Assembly: GCA_019188255.1 (NCBI GenBank)
Contig: JAETXT010000001.1
Coordinates: 6,944,001-7,008,000, forward strand
Source: Verticillium longisporum
Taxonomy: Eukaryota > Ascomycota > Sordariomycetes > Glomerellales > Plectosphaerellaceae
Direction: 5' to 3'
DNA: 64,000 nt
The notes under the pieces were generated by a model that saw nothing but the letters and a program-made list of their open reading frames with translations, was not told the DNA's origin and did not search any database. Every line of letters begins with the position of its first letter. Position 1 is the first letter of the stretch. Made by a program: the position numbers and the translations under genes. This document shows, one piece after another, positions 36,287 to 49,320 of this stretch.

Positions 36287-38140
36287 TGGACAACTGGCAC
36301 GCACGGTCGGCGGGTTTTGGATCCGTCCCGCAGCATACAAGTAGACGGACTGGACGAGCATTTACTCGGACCACTCCGTTGACATGTATGCGAAGAAGAA
36401 AAGGTCTGCTGGTCAGGCACGCACCTCCTTCGGTTCGAACAGTACAGTCAAGATCACCAGTTTTTCTGCAGTCTTCTCTTTCATTTGCATTTATTTTATT
36501 TGGTAGTAGGGCCCGCGCAGCATCGATGCGGCAGGAGGGGAGGTATTATTTGACTTCGGTTCGGTGGAGGTGCGCGTCCCTTGTTTTCTCTGTCTTATTT
36601 CTTATTGTCTGTGTCCCCGGGCACAACAGTGTGGAGGGGTTAACGGAGGCACAAAATCGGGTCTGTGGCTTCGACAGGAGCGAACGAATGTGCTCTCGGA
36701 GCCGTTCTGTCCCATATTTCGACTTGTCTTAAAAGGTCAGCACGGTTTCGCAGGAGGTTTGTTTTTGCCTTGATAGAGCTGTCATGTTTCTCCCCGCTGC
36801 TCGGAGTTGCCAGGGTGTTGTCGGCTGGGCTTGGTTCTGCGCAGTGGCTCTTTTTGCATTGCTATTCTCGCAGTCATTTCCCCAAGGGGACGGATGGGTT
36901 AAGATTGGCCTGCCTCACGGCAAATGTCTTGTTTGTTGCGAATGGATTACACGTTTTGCTTCTTCGCGATTTTTCGTCCGTTTTTGTTGTCGTTGACGTC
37001 GTCGTCTTCGGGCTTGTCTTTGTGAGCGAACATTGGGGCTACGCGTGTGCAGAGACAAGGCAGGAAGGCAGCTGTGCCGAAGACCAGTCCTTGCTGGGAC
37101 TGGACTAGAGCCCGGCGCGTGTAGGAGGAAATGGGAGGAAAGGGATGGGCTGTCGATAGTCTTGAAAATGGAAGTTCAAGTTGTTTCCCAAGTACGTCCT
37201 TGTCACACCAAAACAGCCGGGCCGCCGCAGATTACGTGGCGCTGGATCTACAAGAACCGGCTCTCGTTGACATCTACACGCACGGCACGAATTGGAGCTT
37301 TCCCCACTCTGTCCTGGCTGCTGGTGGCAGCAGTATGACCCCCAACATGCACATATATCATAGACTCTTAGGCGTCGCTTTTTTTTTTTTCCCTGGCACG
37401 AGATGAAGATTGCATGCCTTCGCTATCACATGCGCACATGCTACCTGCTCTTCTCTGTACGCACCAGGGGGGGGGGGGCTAAGCAAGACTCGCACCAAGT
37501 GTCGCGGCTCTCGGTCTGAGTACCCGCTGAGGGTTTTCTCGGGAGACACCAGACGAGAGAGGGGCACAGGGTGCACCGGCGCTGGGTGGGCAGAAACCCG
37601 CCAGACGGGAAACGAAATACCCAAGACCCGGCAGGATGGTGCGCCGCCGCGCACCCTGGTGGGCGGCTGGCTGGAAACTCTGGGACGCCCGAGCGCGAGG
37701 GGCGTGGAAAAGGGGGGCGAGACGACGAGAAAGAGAGAGAGAGACAGACAGAGAAAAATCCCACCTAAAACAGAGGTGACGCGACCAACGCTACGGTTCC
37801 GGTCAGCTGGGGGGTGGGAGGGTGAGGCCAGGCATCTCGAGAACAAAGAAACTCGGGAAAAGCGAGCGTACGATCTCTGTCAAATTTGCCCAAATTTCGC
37901 ACACGGGACCCACCCAAACTCGTCTTGTAGAGGGTGAAAGAAAGATAGCCCATGCTTTTTGACGCCGTTTTGGGTTTCGCCTGGGATCTTGTCTGCGCTG
38001 GACGTGGACTCCATGATCCGCGAACGGGTTGAAACATCTCCGTTCATCGCGTGGCGAGCGTGGGTGCGCAATGGAGGGAGGGGCTCCTGGGGCTCTTCAT
38101 CGTCTGTTTGCGTCCAGTCCACGCTCGCGCACACAAACAA

Positions 38141-38184
<44 letters not shown>

Positions 38185-41100
38185 AAACACGCATGCATAC
38201 CAACCGTCCCGTCCCCGCGCGCAACTGTACTCGGCTACCAACTTGACAGTACTTCCCTGCTGCCTCAACAGAACGACACGTATACTGACGACAGGGTTGT
38301 TCTAAAGTGGTCTTTCAACCAGCCCAGTGCCAAGGCGAGAAATGTAGTAGACATGTCCATCCGACACTGTGAGGGCAGGTACCCTTTAACACAGTCATAG
38401 GTATCGGATGAACAGGTGACATGAAGCGCATGCAACTTTCCAGATCTAAGCCTTTCCGCTGACACCCCCTTCATCAGGCGGTGTAGGGGCTGCGAGGAAT
38501 AGAGCTGTTCGGTAGGTCAGAGTGATTGAGCATTCCTAAACGCCCCTCCCGAAAGTACAAGAAGGCGCGCGCGGGATGGTGAGGGGCAGAGCAGGGTTGG
38601 GCAGATGAGTCGGCGCGGGCAAAGCCTCTAGGACAACGTTGCAGCTTCGGGTGTAACAGCGGTACCCTTGCCGGAGGTATTATCGGTTCTTGTTCGCGCT
38701 CTTTTCTTGCTTCAACTGACAGCCAATTACTCGGCTTTGTCCGTGCTCAATGGCTGCAGTTGGTAACGGCGGACTATGGAGTATATGCGTGGGTTGAGGG
38801 GAAAGGGAGGGGAGGAGGGGCGTAGATTGGATATCGTAAGGAGGGGGGGGGGCGCGGACGTTTCTGGCGTTGGGTAGTCAGGTCTGTGGTCCCGCTCAAG
38901 CAGCGGAGGGCATGCAAGCAAGACCAGCTAATGCAGACGATCTGGCCCGCAGACGGACGTTGGCACTTAGGTGCAGACTAACGCAGGTAAGATGTTGATG
39001 TGTGGCATGCGAAATGGTGAAGAACAGGGAGAGTGAATGGCCACCGTAGGCTGGCGTGTATGAGGCAGGCTGGGGGAGAGGGGCCTGACGCGATGCCAGC
39101 AACATTAGCCTAGGGCTTCTTCTCAATGAACCTTGGAGCGCGGTTATTGGGCATGGCACCACGACTCGACACGAACGCAGGACGGCGACCTCGAGAGATG
39201 ATGAAGGTGTGGGCCTGCTCGTTCTGTCGTTTGCTTGACTAGCTAGCCCGCTCAAGTCCGGAGACTCTCGGTGAGACCACAGCCGACTTAGCGTGCTATA
39301 CGGTTCCGGAAGCCGGAAGGCGGCTTGATGTTCGTTGTCAGGGATGCGTCATAAAAGCCACCGGGCTCACCGAAGGAGGAGATGTCAGTAGCCTGCCTAT
39401 CCTGTCTCACAAAGAAGCTGTTCGAGGGCTTGTGCTGAATGTTTGACAGCAAGAAGATTTCGGGTGCTGCCTCGCCCTACTGGCCCCGAGCCCACATGGC
39501 ACCGACAAAATGTCGATCCTACTCAGCTCGCATGGTCATGGAGACGGAGCAAGACTAGAGGGGAGGCAGGCGCCGCGCGAGAGGCCCGTGTGAACGGGCG
39601 GGCGAGGGGTGCAGGGAGAAGGCTTGGAGGCCTTGCGCATATCGAGTAAGGCCGCTAGACGTTGAACAAAGGATCGCGTCACGGGCGCTGCATAGCTCGC
39701 AGTACGGGGACAGCTCCTGATGACGCCGACAGGGCCAGACGAGCTGAAGTGAAAGAAACGCAGCGGGGAGCACTCGTAAGGGGGGTGGGATGGGCGGATC
39801 TAAAGTCGCTCGTCTGTTCTGCGCGCTTCGGAGCGGTTGCAAGATGACCTGATCTTGCGGCCTAGCTCCCTCTTCCTGGCGCGATCCAGCCATCATGAAA
39901 AGTCACAGGGGCGGGGATAGCCTGTGTTGGTCGCTTGCTTGGGGGTAGGGGGGGGGGGAGCCAGTCTTGCCAGACAGAGGTCGACGCGCCAAAACATAAC
40001 GTGAAACGGCAACGAGCAACGGTGGTTGGCAAGCATCCGTCCGTTGGTGCCATGTCTTGACAGATCTGTGGTTTCCAAGCCTTGGGAGGGTTGCAGGCTG
40101 AAAGTAGGAACCGCCTCCAACCTTATTCGACACTTGTCGGCCTTGCTCATCCTTCGTTCGACGTGTTGGAAATTCAGTATCTGCCCTCCTTGATCAGAGG
40201 CCGACATCCTAGCCTTGCTGGCAGTTGCCCAGATCTGCAGCGTCAGTCTTCTCTACAGCACTGCCGTGACGTGAAACGTACATCCATCATGATGGTCTGG
40301 CGTTGTAGTCGTCTTGTGTGGAGAGGATTCGCTCGATGACCGCAGCACAGACTGGTCACATGATGCAGATATCGGTAATCTCCCTTCCTAGGGCTGACAG
40401 CAGCAGCAGTAGCAGCGACAGACAGCCCGACGTGAATACCAAGCAGTTGCAAGGAGAAGCCCTGGACAAGTATTCGATGTGTAGGTAGCAAGATCCATTG
40501 GCACTCTGTAGCGTGGACCGGATATCTCAGCCCCAAATCAAGCGCAAGCCTACTGACTTTGAGTCTGTGCAAGCTGACCTTGCCAAAGTTGGTGGCACAT
40601 GTTCCTTTAAGGTTCGCTCTATAGGGTGAGATGTTCATCTGTACTCCGTTGTAATCGGTGTCTTGACAGGTGTAGTCCACTCATTGGGATGTGTACGCAA
40701 TGTCCAGAGAAACGTGATGGTGTCTCGTCAAAAACGATGTATCGGTGGCTTTGTTGATGTTGTGTGGTTTAGTACCTCCCCGGTGGTGGAAGAGAAAGTC
40801 GACCATGGAGAAAAGGGGGGGAAGGAGGAGGAAGAGGCCGGTCAGCTCCAGTAGTGCTTGCCGTGGCTGGCGTTGGTTGCTTGTACCTGGCACTGCCTAG
40901 AAGTGGCGATACTCGGGGGCTTTGGTCAACTTCGCTGGATTCTTCCTCCAACCTCTTCCTGCCACACGAACACCATATTGAAATGACCTGCCATCCCGCA
41001 GATACGTTTCACAGCATGCTCGTTGCAATGTTCCCCGAGGAAACTCTACTCTTTGGAAACCATGATTCCCCCTCTGAAACCCCTTATTTATTCTTTTCTC

Positions 41101-41256
41101 TTTACAAACACTGCGTTAAGGGGGCTTGGATCCACAGATCCCACATCTTTCAGTCGACATCGCACCGGGCACTTTGAGGATACCGGCTTCGCATGGCTTA
41201 ACCATCGACTATGAACACGTTCACAATAAACCTCAGAAATCTGCAAAATCCGATCG
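36287..41256. other. Gene-poor region downstream of the transcription factor
   Basis: No supported gene. The first part is probably the transcription factor 3' untranslated region. It includes a G run at about 37468-37479, a T run near 37380-37391 and a (CA)n tract at 38146-38181. Open frames such as 37410-37937 and 38896-39255 are low-complexity and were not called. Confidence 0.5.
38146..38181. repeat. (CA)n microsatellite
   Basis: About 18 CA units, in noncoding DNA. Confidence 0.9.
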
Positions 41257-42121
41257 ATGGCCCTGCTAGAATCCTGGTGGTCGACAACCCAGGTGGCGCG
41301 TCGTGCCGAGATCCTTAGCGACGTCGACGTTTTCCTTACAGTCGAACGCCCGACCCGAACTGAATATGAAACTCTGGTTGTAAGAACTCGTCAGGTGCCG
41401 CAGACCCTCTCCTGGCCCCAGGTACGCGTCCACTGATAGTAACCAGTTGTCATTTACAGCTGAACTTCAGTGACCTGGAAACGCACCTTTTTCTCCAGGC
41501 CTCATATTCTGCGCGGGCATTGGATCAAGACTAGCGATGGCTGACGTGTCCTCCCAAAGAGCACTGGTAGTACAAAACAGAAAACGCCATGCAGACCGAG
41601 TCCTCGCCGATCTTTCGATATACGAATGGGGGAAAAGAAGGCTGGTTGCACCGCTCCACAGAGCCATTCACGAAAGCCTGTCTGCATACCTTACTTTCGT
41701 CAAGACTCTGTTGGGTCTTGAGAAACACCAGGGTCGAGTGGCGGCAGCTCTTGATCGTGCTGACATCTCCTTCCTCCAACGCCAATCCGATAAGACAACA
41801 AGCGGTGAAAGCAGCTCGAGTACAGGACCCCATGCTCGGGAAGCGCTCAACAGCAGTGAACAAGGAAGTTCTCCCCACTGCCAGGGAAGACTGCCAATTA
41901 GGGTCTCTGGTGGCAAAGCTGAACTTGCGTCAGGTCTCGCAGCCGCATTTCCGCTCTCGCAGCACCTATTGCGCGCTTCCCATAGTCCCCAAGCCTTCCG
42001 CAAACTGACGCTGGCCTTTAGGTCACGGTCTACTATTGTTCCAGTTGAGAAAACCTCCCACATACTAGCAACAATTGTTGAAAGGCAAGAGGTGGAATCG
42101 GTGCAGACTCAACGCTGCTGA
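41257..42121 (+). pseudogene. Possible decayed protein-coding gene of unknown function
   Basis: A 55-codon stretch from ATG 41257 (MALLESWWSTTQVARRAE) reads like protein and ends at a possible GTACGC donor (41422). A CATTTACAG acceptor at 41459 leads to LNFSDLETHLFLQASYSARA, which then meets TAG at 41533-41535. A few bases later another frame opens (41537-42121) and reads ADRVLADLSIYEWGKRRLVA and onward for 194 codons. The pieces look like parts of one gene separated by a small frame lesion. A further coding-like pair of frames at about 42604-42840 may be a related fragment. I recognise no family. The alternative is chance open frames. Confidence 0.3.
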
Positions 42122-43253
42122 TCAGGCAATTGTGCCGAAATTCCGTTCACATTCGCATTCCTGGCTGGCGCGAGATACGACCCGGAGGACTGGTACGCTA
42201 GTAGCCAGAGTCAGACCGTGTTTCTGTTGTCCGTTCTTGTCTCTGACGTGCTGACACAGGCAAGACAGTATTGTCAGGCTGTGTTACACCGCACCAACAC
42301 TCTGTAAAGTATGTGGGACGTACGAGAAGAATGACGTGTCCGCAATGCTTTTACTCCAGATCTCGCCTGTGTTGGATCGTCACCTCGTGCGATGAGGTAT
42401 TGCACTGTGCCCATACAGTCTCAACCGTTGCCGTTACTCAGCTTGACAGCCCGACTCCCATGTATTTCGTGATTTGCTAAAAGTGTCAAAAAGGGACATA
42501 CGGGATAATGAGAAAGAACGGTAAGGACAGGCTTCCTAGCATACTCAGGTTTCTATCGGCATTTTTTTTGGTATTTCTGAATCAATGAGCCATGCGTCAC
42601 TCAAACATGCCGATGAACTCCCCGATGACGACTACTCACCGCCGGTGCTGCCGAGCAGCCAAGACGATCTATATATCCCTTTTCTGGGCGCATGACACAG
42701 AGCGAACCAGGTTTCTGAAAGACTTTCGTGCTTGTCAGACCCCGGAGGTTGCCAGGAGTTACGTTATCTGTGCCGCAGGGCATGTACCTGTATCAGACTC
42801 ACAGGCAGATGTCAGCGAATATGATGATGACGATATGTAGAATGCACGACTGGGATGTTTTGGTGGTCCTTTCCACGGAATTTGTTCAAGTTTGATCTGC
42901 TTTGTAATTGTTCAGGGGTCAAGAAGCCTTAGCCACACCCATACTAAAGACTTTACATAGTTTATCCGGTCAGCTGGCTACGCGATGGTTTTAAGAACGC
43001 TCAAGAAGCAGAAGAGTGACAGGCCATGAAAAGACATTCTATTCCAAAACTATCGGTAGCAGTTTCAACGCGGCCCTGCTAGCCCTACTGCAGTGAGGTA
43101 ATTGCTTGCTTGTGTCTTCTCGGACCGTGGCTTCGATGGTGATATGCAATACTGTAGGGGTCTTCTTGACTTGAATGCGCTTCTATCATCAAATCGAATT
43201 TTTCCCAATTTTCTTAGGATGCTTCTTACACGCTTCCACGAGTTTGGTTCAGA
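42122..43253. other. Unassigned region downstream of the possible decayed gene
   Basis: No complete gene seen. At 42604-42840 two adjacent frames look coding (ADELPDDDYSPPVLPSSQDD, then EVARSYVICAAGHVPVSD) but need a frame change to join. This may be gene remains. Confidence 0.3.
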
Positions 43254-43541
43254 ATGTCCGGCCAGCCTAATATATTTTTTTGCATCACTACTTGGCTTCG
43301 CCTAGAAGGGGTTGCAGAGAACCAGCTCTCTGGCTCTAGCTTGTTAGATTTCGGAGGATTCAGACCTCGACGAGCTTCCGAGGGTGATTTTGACAGTCGA
43401 GAGAGAGATGAACATTGCCGCACAAGCGATATCCTTCTAAAATATATGGCTGGGAAGTCACCGAGGTACATGATGGCCTCCCATGTACTACCAGAGCATG
43501 TCCGCACAATGTACAGCTATCTCGACAAGTACGAAGCATAG
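43254..43541 (+). CDS. Hypothetical small protein (95 codons)
   Basis: Single open frame starting at ATG 43254 and ending with LDKYEA. No recognised domain, signal peptide or membrane helix. Charged and mixed composition is compatible with real protein or a gene remnant. Nothing nearby supports an operon-like or paired role. Reported at low confidence because there is no family match or splice evidence. Confidence 0.2.
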   Translation: MSGQPNIFFCITTWLRLEGVAENQLSGSSLLDFGGFRPRRASEGDFDSRERDEHCRTSDILLKYMAGKSPRYMMASHVLPEHVRTMYSYLDKYEA

Positions 43542-44110
43542 AGAGTACACCAATACACGACGGAGGTCAACCGGAGCGAACAATGACACAGCTGCTGACG
43601 AACATGCCGAATCCATCGCTGCTCGGACCAGCTCCGAGTCGCTCGGCAGAGCCTAATCACAAGCTCACCCAAGCTGAAGCGGGCCCTCGATACCTGGGCA
43701 GGGCCATGTGGCATACCGCAGCCCCATTTGAGCGCCAGATCTGGGAAATGGGCGGCTCCTTTTCTCGTGTGACGGCGTGTCGCGATTAAAGTTTATTGCC
43801 TGGGGCCGTTTAGACTTCGAGGCTACTGAACACTAGATGAGCGGAGCACTCGGGACGGATGAATGAATTCCAGACAGAACACGTGGGAAGATTCAGCCGA
43901 AGCGGGGCGGTGGCAGTAGTAGATAGTCGTGGTCTCCTTAATGTAAGGGCCTGGGTCGGCCTGGTATGGTGGCCTATGTCTAGTATCATGGTATCATGGG
44001 GCGGGTCTGGCAGGTGCCGCGGCAGCTCGGGACTTACGAGCAGTCTACGTCCGGTCTTCTCCAGCTGCCTCTCTGTCTTCCAGCCTCCCTGTCTGCGGAA
44101 GGTTTCCTTG
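43542..44110. other. Intergenic region 3' of the F-box gene
   Basis: Nothing recognised apart from the likely 3' flank of the F-box gene. Confidence 0.45.
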
Positions 44111-45836
44111 TCATACGCTCCGCAACATCCTCTCCGGGGTAGGCGTCGTGGAGCGCGTCTCAACGCACCTTTCCTCGCGGAATGTCAAGCGCCCACTGCT
44201 ACCTCCATCTCGCTCGAGAATGAAACATCGCTCCGCGAAGACCCCCTGTTCATTCTGCCGGCGCCAGGCTGCACTAAAGCGACGGACCATGGCACGACGC
44301 CAACCTCCAACGTTTATGGTCATGTGGCGCCATGGTTGCGGACCGCAACCTGGCACTGCCCTGGCCTCCAAATCTTGCTTGCACTGTATGAGATAGCCAA
44401 AGGTGCGGACTGCGGCGTCGTGATCACGGTCCATGCCAGGGTGGACTATCTCAAGTGGGTGTAGGACAGTCTGCACGTGTAGAGTGAGAGTATGTAGTTT
44501 CTTGAAGGCACAAATAGCGCGCAAAAACTCAGGCGGGTCGCACAGAGCAATGTCCATGTCGATCTCGAGAGTGTGGACGAAGGGTAGCTGGCGGCCAAGT
44601 GTCTCAAGGTCAGCTGGCCAGAGAGTCGGACAGCGACGGTCTTCCTCCCCAAAACCAACATGATCTCGGAAGCGCAGAGACCGCAGTGTCGATGCATGCG
44701 CCAGGATGCCGTCAAGCGGGAAGGAAGAGATGTGGCACGTCAGGCTTAGGGAATGGAGGGCTCGGATATGCTTCTTGACAAGCAGATGAAGGCCCCGGGT
44801 CGCATCCTGCCGCTTGTCGGTAGCCTGGTGGGCGCTATAGTCCTCGCAGTGAAGCCGTTGCAGATTTGCGAGGTCACTAAAGTTGACAGACACAAGGAAA
44901 TTGAAAATGGGCACAGAAACCAGGTCGAGTGATTCCAGGCGAGAAAAATCCCAATTCCGGTTCACGTCTTCTCTGGAGTGGTTCCAGTCATATGATTTCA
45001 GCACCAGTTCTTTCAGAGCCGGCATGCGCTCACTGGGGCTGAACTTGAAGTTAGTGCCTTGACCTCGATCTTCGTAATGAAAAGTTTCGAGTCTTCGCGA
45101 GAGCAGCAGCAGCTGCTTCAGTGAGTTGAGCCGCGTTGTCAAGGGGGGTGCGGGGCTGGCTAATTTGAGCGTCGTTAAGAGATCTGTGGGGATGGCTCGA
45201 ACGTAGGTGTCGCGTAAATGGCCTTCGAATTCCCGCAGCGGCAACCCTTGCACATGAAGCTTGGTTGTGTGATGTCGGGTCTGCTCTGATTTGAGTACAT
45301 CAGAAGGTAACCACAAGAGGCCGCTGTTGAATTCAGCAACGACATAGTCCCATCTACAGAAGTCAAGTATGAGAAAGGCATGTTCCGAAACAGGGACAAT
45401 ATGGTTGTTCTTGTCGTAGCGGACGACTTACTGGACAGATTGAAGCCTGCGAACCCTGTCTAGCACGCGCTTGATGCCAAAGGGGTCTAGATTGCTGCGG
45501 GCCACCACATGGTTGGTATGGGCCGCTACGTTTCGGAAGAGGTTAGGGTATCGTGCCTCGGCGCCTGTCGACACGATGCTCTCGTTGAGGCACAGCACAT
45601 GGTAGACGATGGGGGTCGCTACGGCCTCGAATCTCCTCGACAAGCGACGGCTTGTGGCGGCCGATGGGGGATCAATGTCCCGGAGCTGGTTTGGCGTCAG
45701 CTGCGGGTTCGACGTGTTTCCGGGACAAAGACAAACGCCTCACATGCTCGAGAATGAGGGCTAGCAGCTCAGAGCTGAGGTCGTTGAGAGACCATGGCTG
45801 TTCTGCAAGGCGGCGTGGGGAGGTCGCCATTCGCAT
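44111..45836 (-). CDS. F-box protein
   Basis: 529 residues with an intact frame; exons 44111-45353, 45432-45685 and 45744-45836. The introns have GTAAGT and GTGAGG donors with TGTAG and ACCAG acceptors. The N-terminal ~60 residues form an F-box-like helix set: WSLNDLSSELLALILEH, then after the splice LRDIDPP, SRRLSRRFEAVATPIVYHVL. The remainder has leucine-rich, repeat-like segments (NLQRLHCEDY, LHSLSLTCHISSFPLDGILA, FVHTLEIDMDIALCDPPEFL) typical of fungal F-box/LRR-like proteins. Family role: substrate adaptor of an SCF ubiquitin ligase through Skp1. The substrate is unknown. The start could be ATG 45836 or the next ATG at 45830. Such genes are numerous and fast-evolving in filamentous fungi. 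Confidence 0.72.
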
Positions 45837-47449
45837 GCGCGATGTGGTGCGGCAACTCAACCCGTCTCGATGGGGAGGGGGAGGAGGAGAAGGGGAGAGG
45901 AGAGGAAGGCGAGGGGGAGATATGGTGAGGCGGCATTCGAGATGAAGCTTGTCAGGGAGGGGATAGGGCCCTTCTGGTCATGGAGAGGGAACAGCTTAGT
46001 TTTATTGCTGAAGCCGTCATGGACGGCAGGCGGCCGGGCGTATTTGTCTGATGAGATGGAATCGGGATGGTGCGAGATCATGATGCGCTCGTTGACAGGT
46101 GCGCTAGGCTTCTTGGGGAGAATGTCACGAGCAATGTCGGTACGGGGGCGGAAGGCACAGTACCTAAGGCAAGGCAAGGTACCTCAGGGTAGGTGGGTAG
46201 GTCGGTAGACCAGGGGAGGCGGGAGGCGGTCGTGGCAGATCGGGGCCGGGGGATCCAAGTAGGCCAGCGGACCGCGCATGCAATTTTAGGGCGAGAGAGG
46301 CTGCAGGCTGGCCGGCACGTCGTCCAGTAGAAGGTCGGCGATCGAAGCTGCGAGTGGAGGTGGAGGGCGCCGACAGCGAGGCGGAGGCACGAGACTAAGG
46401 AGGAAGATGGGGCCGATCAGTACATGGTATGAGGATCAGGGGGTGCCAGCCAACTGGATCGGAGTAGGAGCCGGTTCCCACGGTGGGATAGAGAGAGAGA
46501 ATGCGAGAGAAGAGGCGGGGAGGGGAGAACAAGGGGACATGAACCGACTAAATGCGCGGGCTGTGATGGGGTGTGAGAGGTGTAGGATGAGAATACGTCG
46601 ATGAAGGGAAGAGAGGGAGAGGAATGGAATGGTCAGAAAGACACCCATGAAGCTATTCGGCAGGCAAAATACACTTGTATCGACCGACGAAACCAAGCGA
46701 GATCAGACCGCGCCTGCCCAAGACTCAAACTCGACCCCCATGGCTCCTTCTGACTTTGACAGCAACAGCTGCGCGGCAGCAGAAGGAGAAACACGGCCAT
46801 GATTCGTTGTCAATTGTTTCGTTTGGGGGCCGGGGTAGGGGAGAGCGTGAGTGATAAAGACAGGTACAGCTGGAGGGCAAGCTCGACACATCAAATGGGA
46901 AGGAAGGAAAAGTGACGAGGCAAGAGGTGTCGTTCGCAAGACTGTCCCAAAAGGGCAAGACGGCGGGGCCGTGAACCCCATAAACCTCGAGGTGCATATG
47001 CATGCTTGTAAGCAGAATCAGACCCGAAGCCATGTCACGTAGATGCAATGAGGGGCTGTCTTGTCGCCGGCATCACCCTGCTCACACGTTTTGTCGTCGC
47101 AAGTTGTGGACGACGCAACGTTGGGCGAATGAGGCATAGGCCGCGAGGGCAGCCTTTGCCAAGCTCGCTCATGCTTTTGGTGGTCATCTGTCGTGAATTT
47201 CGCAAGCAAATGGCTTCCAGAGCAGGTAGCTGGATGTTGGGCGGCTTGGGTTTGGCCTGGGGCTATCCGAGCTTTCGACCCCGTTTCAGAGGCTTCTTCA
47301 GCGTTCGGTTGACGTTTGTTCCACCACCACCCGCATGGGCCTTTATCTGATGTCTGTGTTAGCTTAACCCCAAGTATTGCTTCTCTTCTTCGCGAACCTG
47401 GTCTGTTCGGAGATGCGAGTGGCTCATTGCATCCCTGTCTTACGGCGCC
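45837..47449. other. Intergenic region upstream of the F-box gene
   Basis: No supported gene. It includes purine-rich stretches (about 45870-45925 and 46480-46625) and a TACCTAAGG/GGTAGG cluster at 46147-46209. It borders the AT-rich block. Confidence 0.5.
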
Positions 47450-48670
47450 GTGCTATAAATATCCCTAGGATAGGTTTTACGAAGTTCTATCTAAACCGGA
47501 TACATAGTAGAGCCTTACTACTTTTAGCCTAAGCCGAGACTAAGCAGGCCCTAAGCTTAATCATAGCCTAGTATTATAACTTAATAGCTTCTATAAGGGG
47601 AATACTATTAGAGGGTTAGGGTTACTAGTAGGAGAAGCTTAGTTAAGTCATAATTCTAGGGCAATATACTTATTATAATAAATATTATTAAGGATATCGT
47701 AAGAGGTATTAGGCAACGACTAAGGGTATTACTTAATTATAGGATAAAGAGATAATAATAGATAAAAGGATAAGAGGAAAGGAGAGATAAAAGTAATTAT
47801 ATCTCGAGAAGGAGATATCGGATCGAGTAATAGATCGAAGATTTTAATAGCCCTTAATAAGAGCTATAAAATAATATAGGTTTCGTTTAGATCGAAGGTA
47901 AATAAATAGAAAGGTTAATTAAGATAAAGGTTATAATTAATTAAGAAGAATATTTAAATTAATCTTAATAAAAATAAAGTATATCTTAGAAAGTATTTAT
48001 TTATAATAATTAAGAATAAATAATTTAGATAGGAATTATTATATAAAGGGGATTTATAAGTATAATTAGAATTAGATAATTATTAAGACTTAAAAACCTA
48101 AAAAATAAATCTAAGGGGTACCCTCTATATATAATAGATTAACCCTTAGTAGCTATATATAGATAAGGCGCTTAGACTACCTCTAGACCTATAGGGAAGT
48201 AGAGTTAGATTTTAAGCTTTAGCTAATAGGGTATAAGAGAAGTTAATAGCTTATTATTATAGAATAGCTCTATAGAATATTATAAGAAGTATACTATTCT
48301 ATAGCTATAGTTTTTCTCTTTTTAATAATATATATATTATTATAGTTTAGCTATTATTATAGTTACTAGAGTAGTTATAAAACTTTAACTCCTATAACTC
48401 CTATAGGTAGTAATTAGGATAATAATATCTTGGATTTATAACTCTTAGGAGCATATAAACCACAGCTTACGTGATTAGTAAAGTAGATAGGTATATCTAA
48501 CTCATATAGGTAGCGGTAACTTAGAGATAGTATTATTAATTAAGAATTAACTATTACAAGCCTTATATTATATACTCTACCTATTTAGAGCTCGCAAGCA
48601 TAGCAGAAGCACTGGATTAGGGCTCATATAAGCAGTAAAGCCCTCTTAATAAAAATAGTGTTAAGATAGA
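47450..48670. mobile_element. AT-rich, RIP-like relic, probably a degenerated transposon
   Basis: About 1.2 kb changes abruptly to very AT-rich sequence packed with TATA, TTAATA and TAG/TAA triplets. No frame reaches 60 codons on either strand, unlike the rest of the window. Both edges with GC-rich DNA are sharp. This is what repeat-induced point mutation (C to T on both strands of duplicated DNA) leaves behind in Pezizomycotina. No terminal repeats or transposase residues can be recognised, so the element type is unknown. Confidence 0.7.
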
Positions 48671-49320
48671 AGATGAATGTGTTGCCGATGCAATCCACGA
48701 CTATTGATTTGGGTGCGTGTAATAGATAGAAACAATCGAAATAATGAGAACGATCTTCCCCTTGTATATTCGACTGCTGCTATACTCTGGTGAAGCCGGA
48801 CATTGAGCTGTTCATGGGATGGTAGTATTGGGCGCTCTGCTCGGGTCGTTGATTGGGCAAAAATTCATGCTTGTTGGTGTTCAGTGAATTGGTGTTGGGT
48901 ATGTTGGGACATAAGTCACAGGCGGTAGGCCTGAAGCGTGACACATTTGCAGGCGTGTGATCAAGCCGATTTGTCCATTGAGCGAAAACCGAAGTCGCTG
49001 TGATATGCCTAAGAATATACCTGTTGCTTCGAGCAAGGATGGACTAGCTCTGGCGGTAGGACAGGAAGGAGTGTCTCGTCACTTGAACCAACCCGCCAAT
49101 CACGAAGTAAACCAACCCTGAGTCATCTGCCCAATTGCCCCTTAGCTAGGGTTCGAAGCGCTGAACTGTAATAAACATGGGTATTGTTCGCGCCGACCCC
49201 GCTTGCATTCTTCCTTCTATCGCCCGATCTCATCGCCCATTTCTTCCTTGCCTGAACGCAACAGCGTGTCCGGATTCCAGCTGGTCGGGACTCTATATCT
49301 TACGAAACCGCTTTCCGACT
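48671..49320. other. Flank between the AT-rich block and the APH pseudogene
   Basis: Normal base composition. Nothing recognised; probably the old promoter of the following pseudogene. Confidence 0.45.

Noticed and set aside
49140..49165. TTCGAA-containing stretch considered as a tRNA T-arm
   Set aside because: No matching acceptor stem, D-arm or anticodon arm could be built around it.
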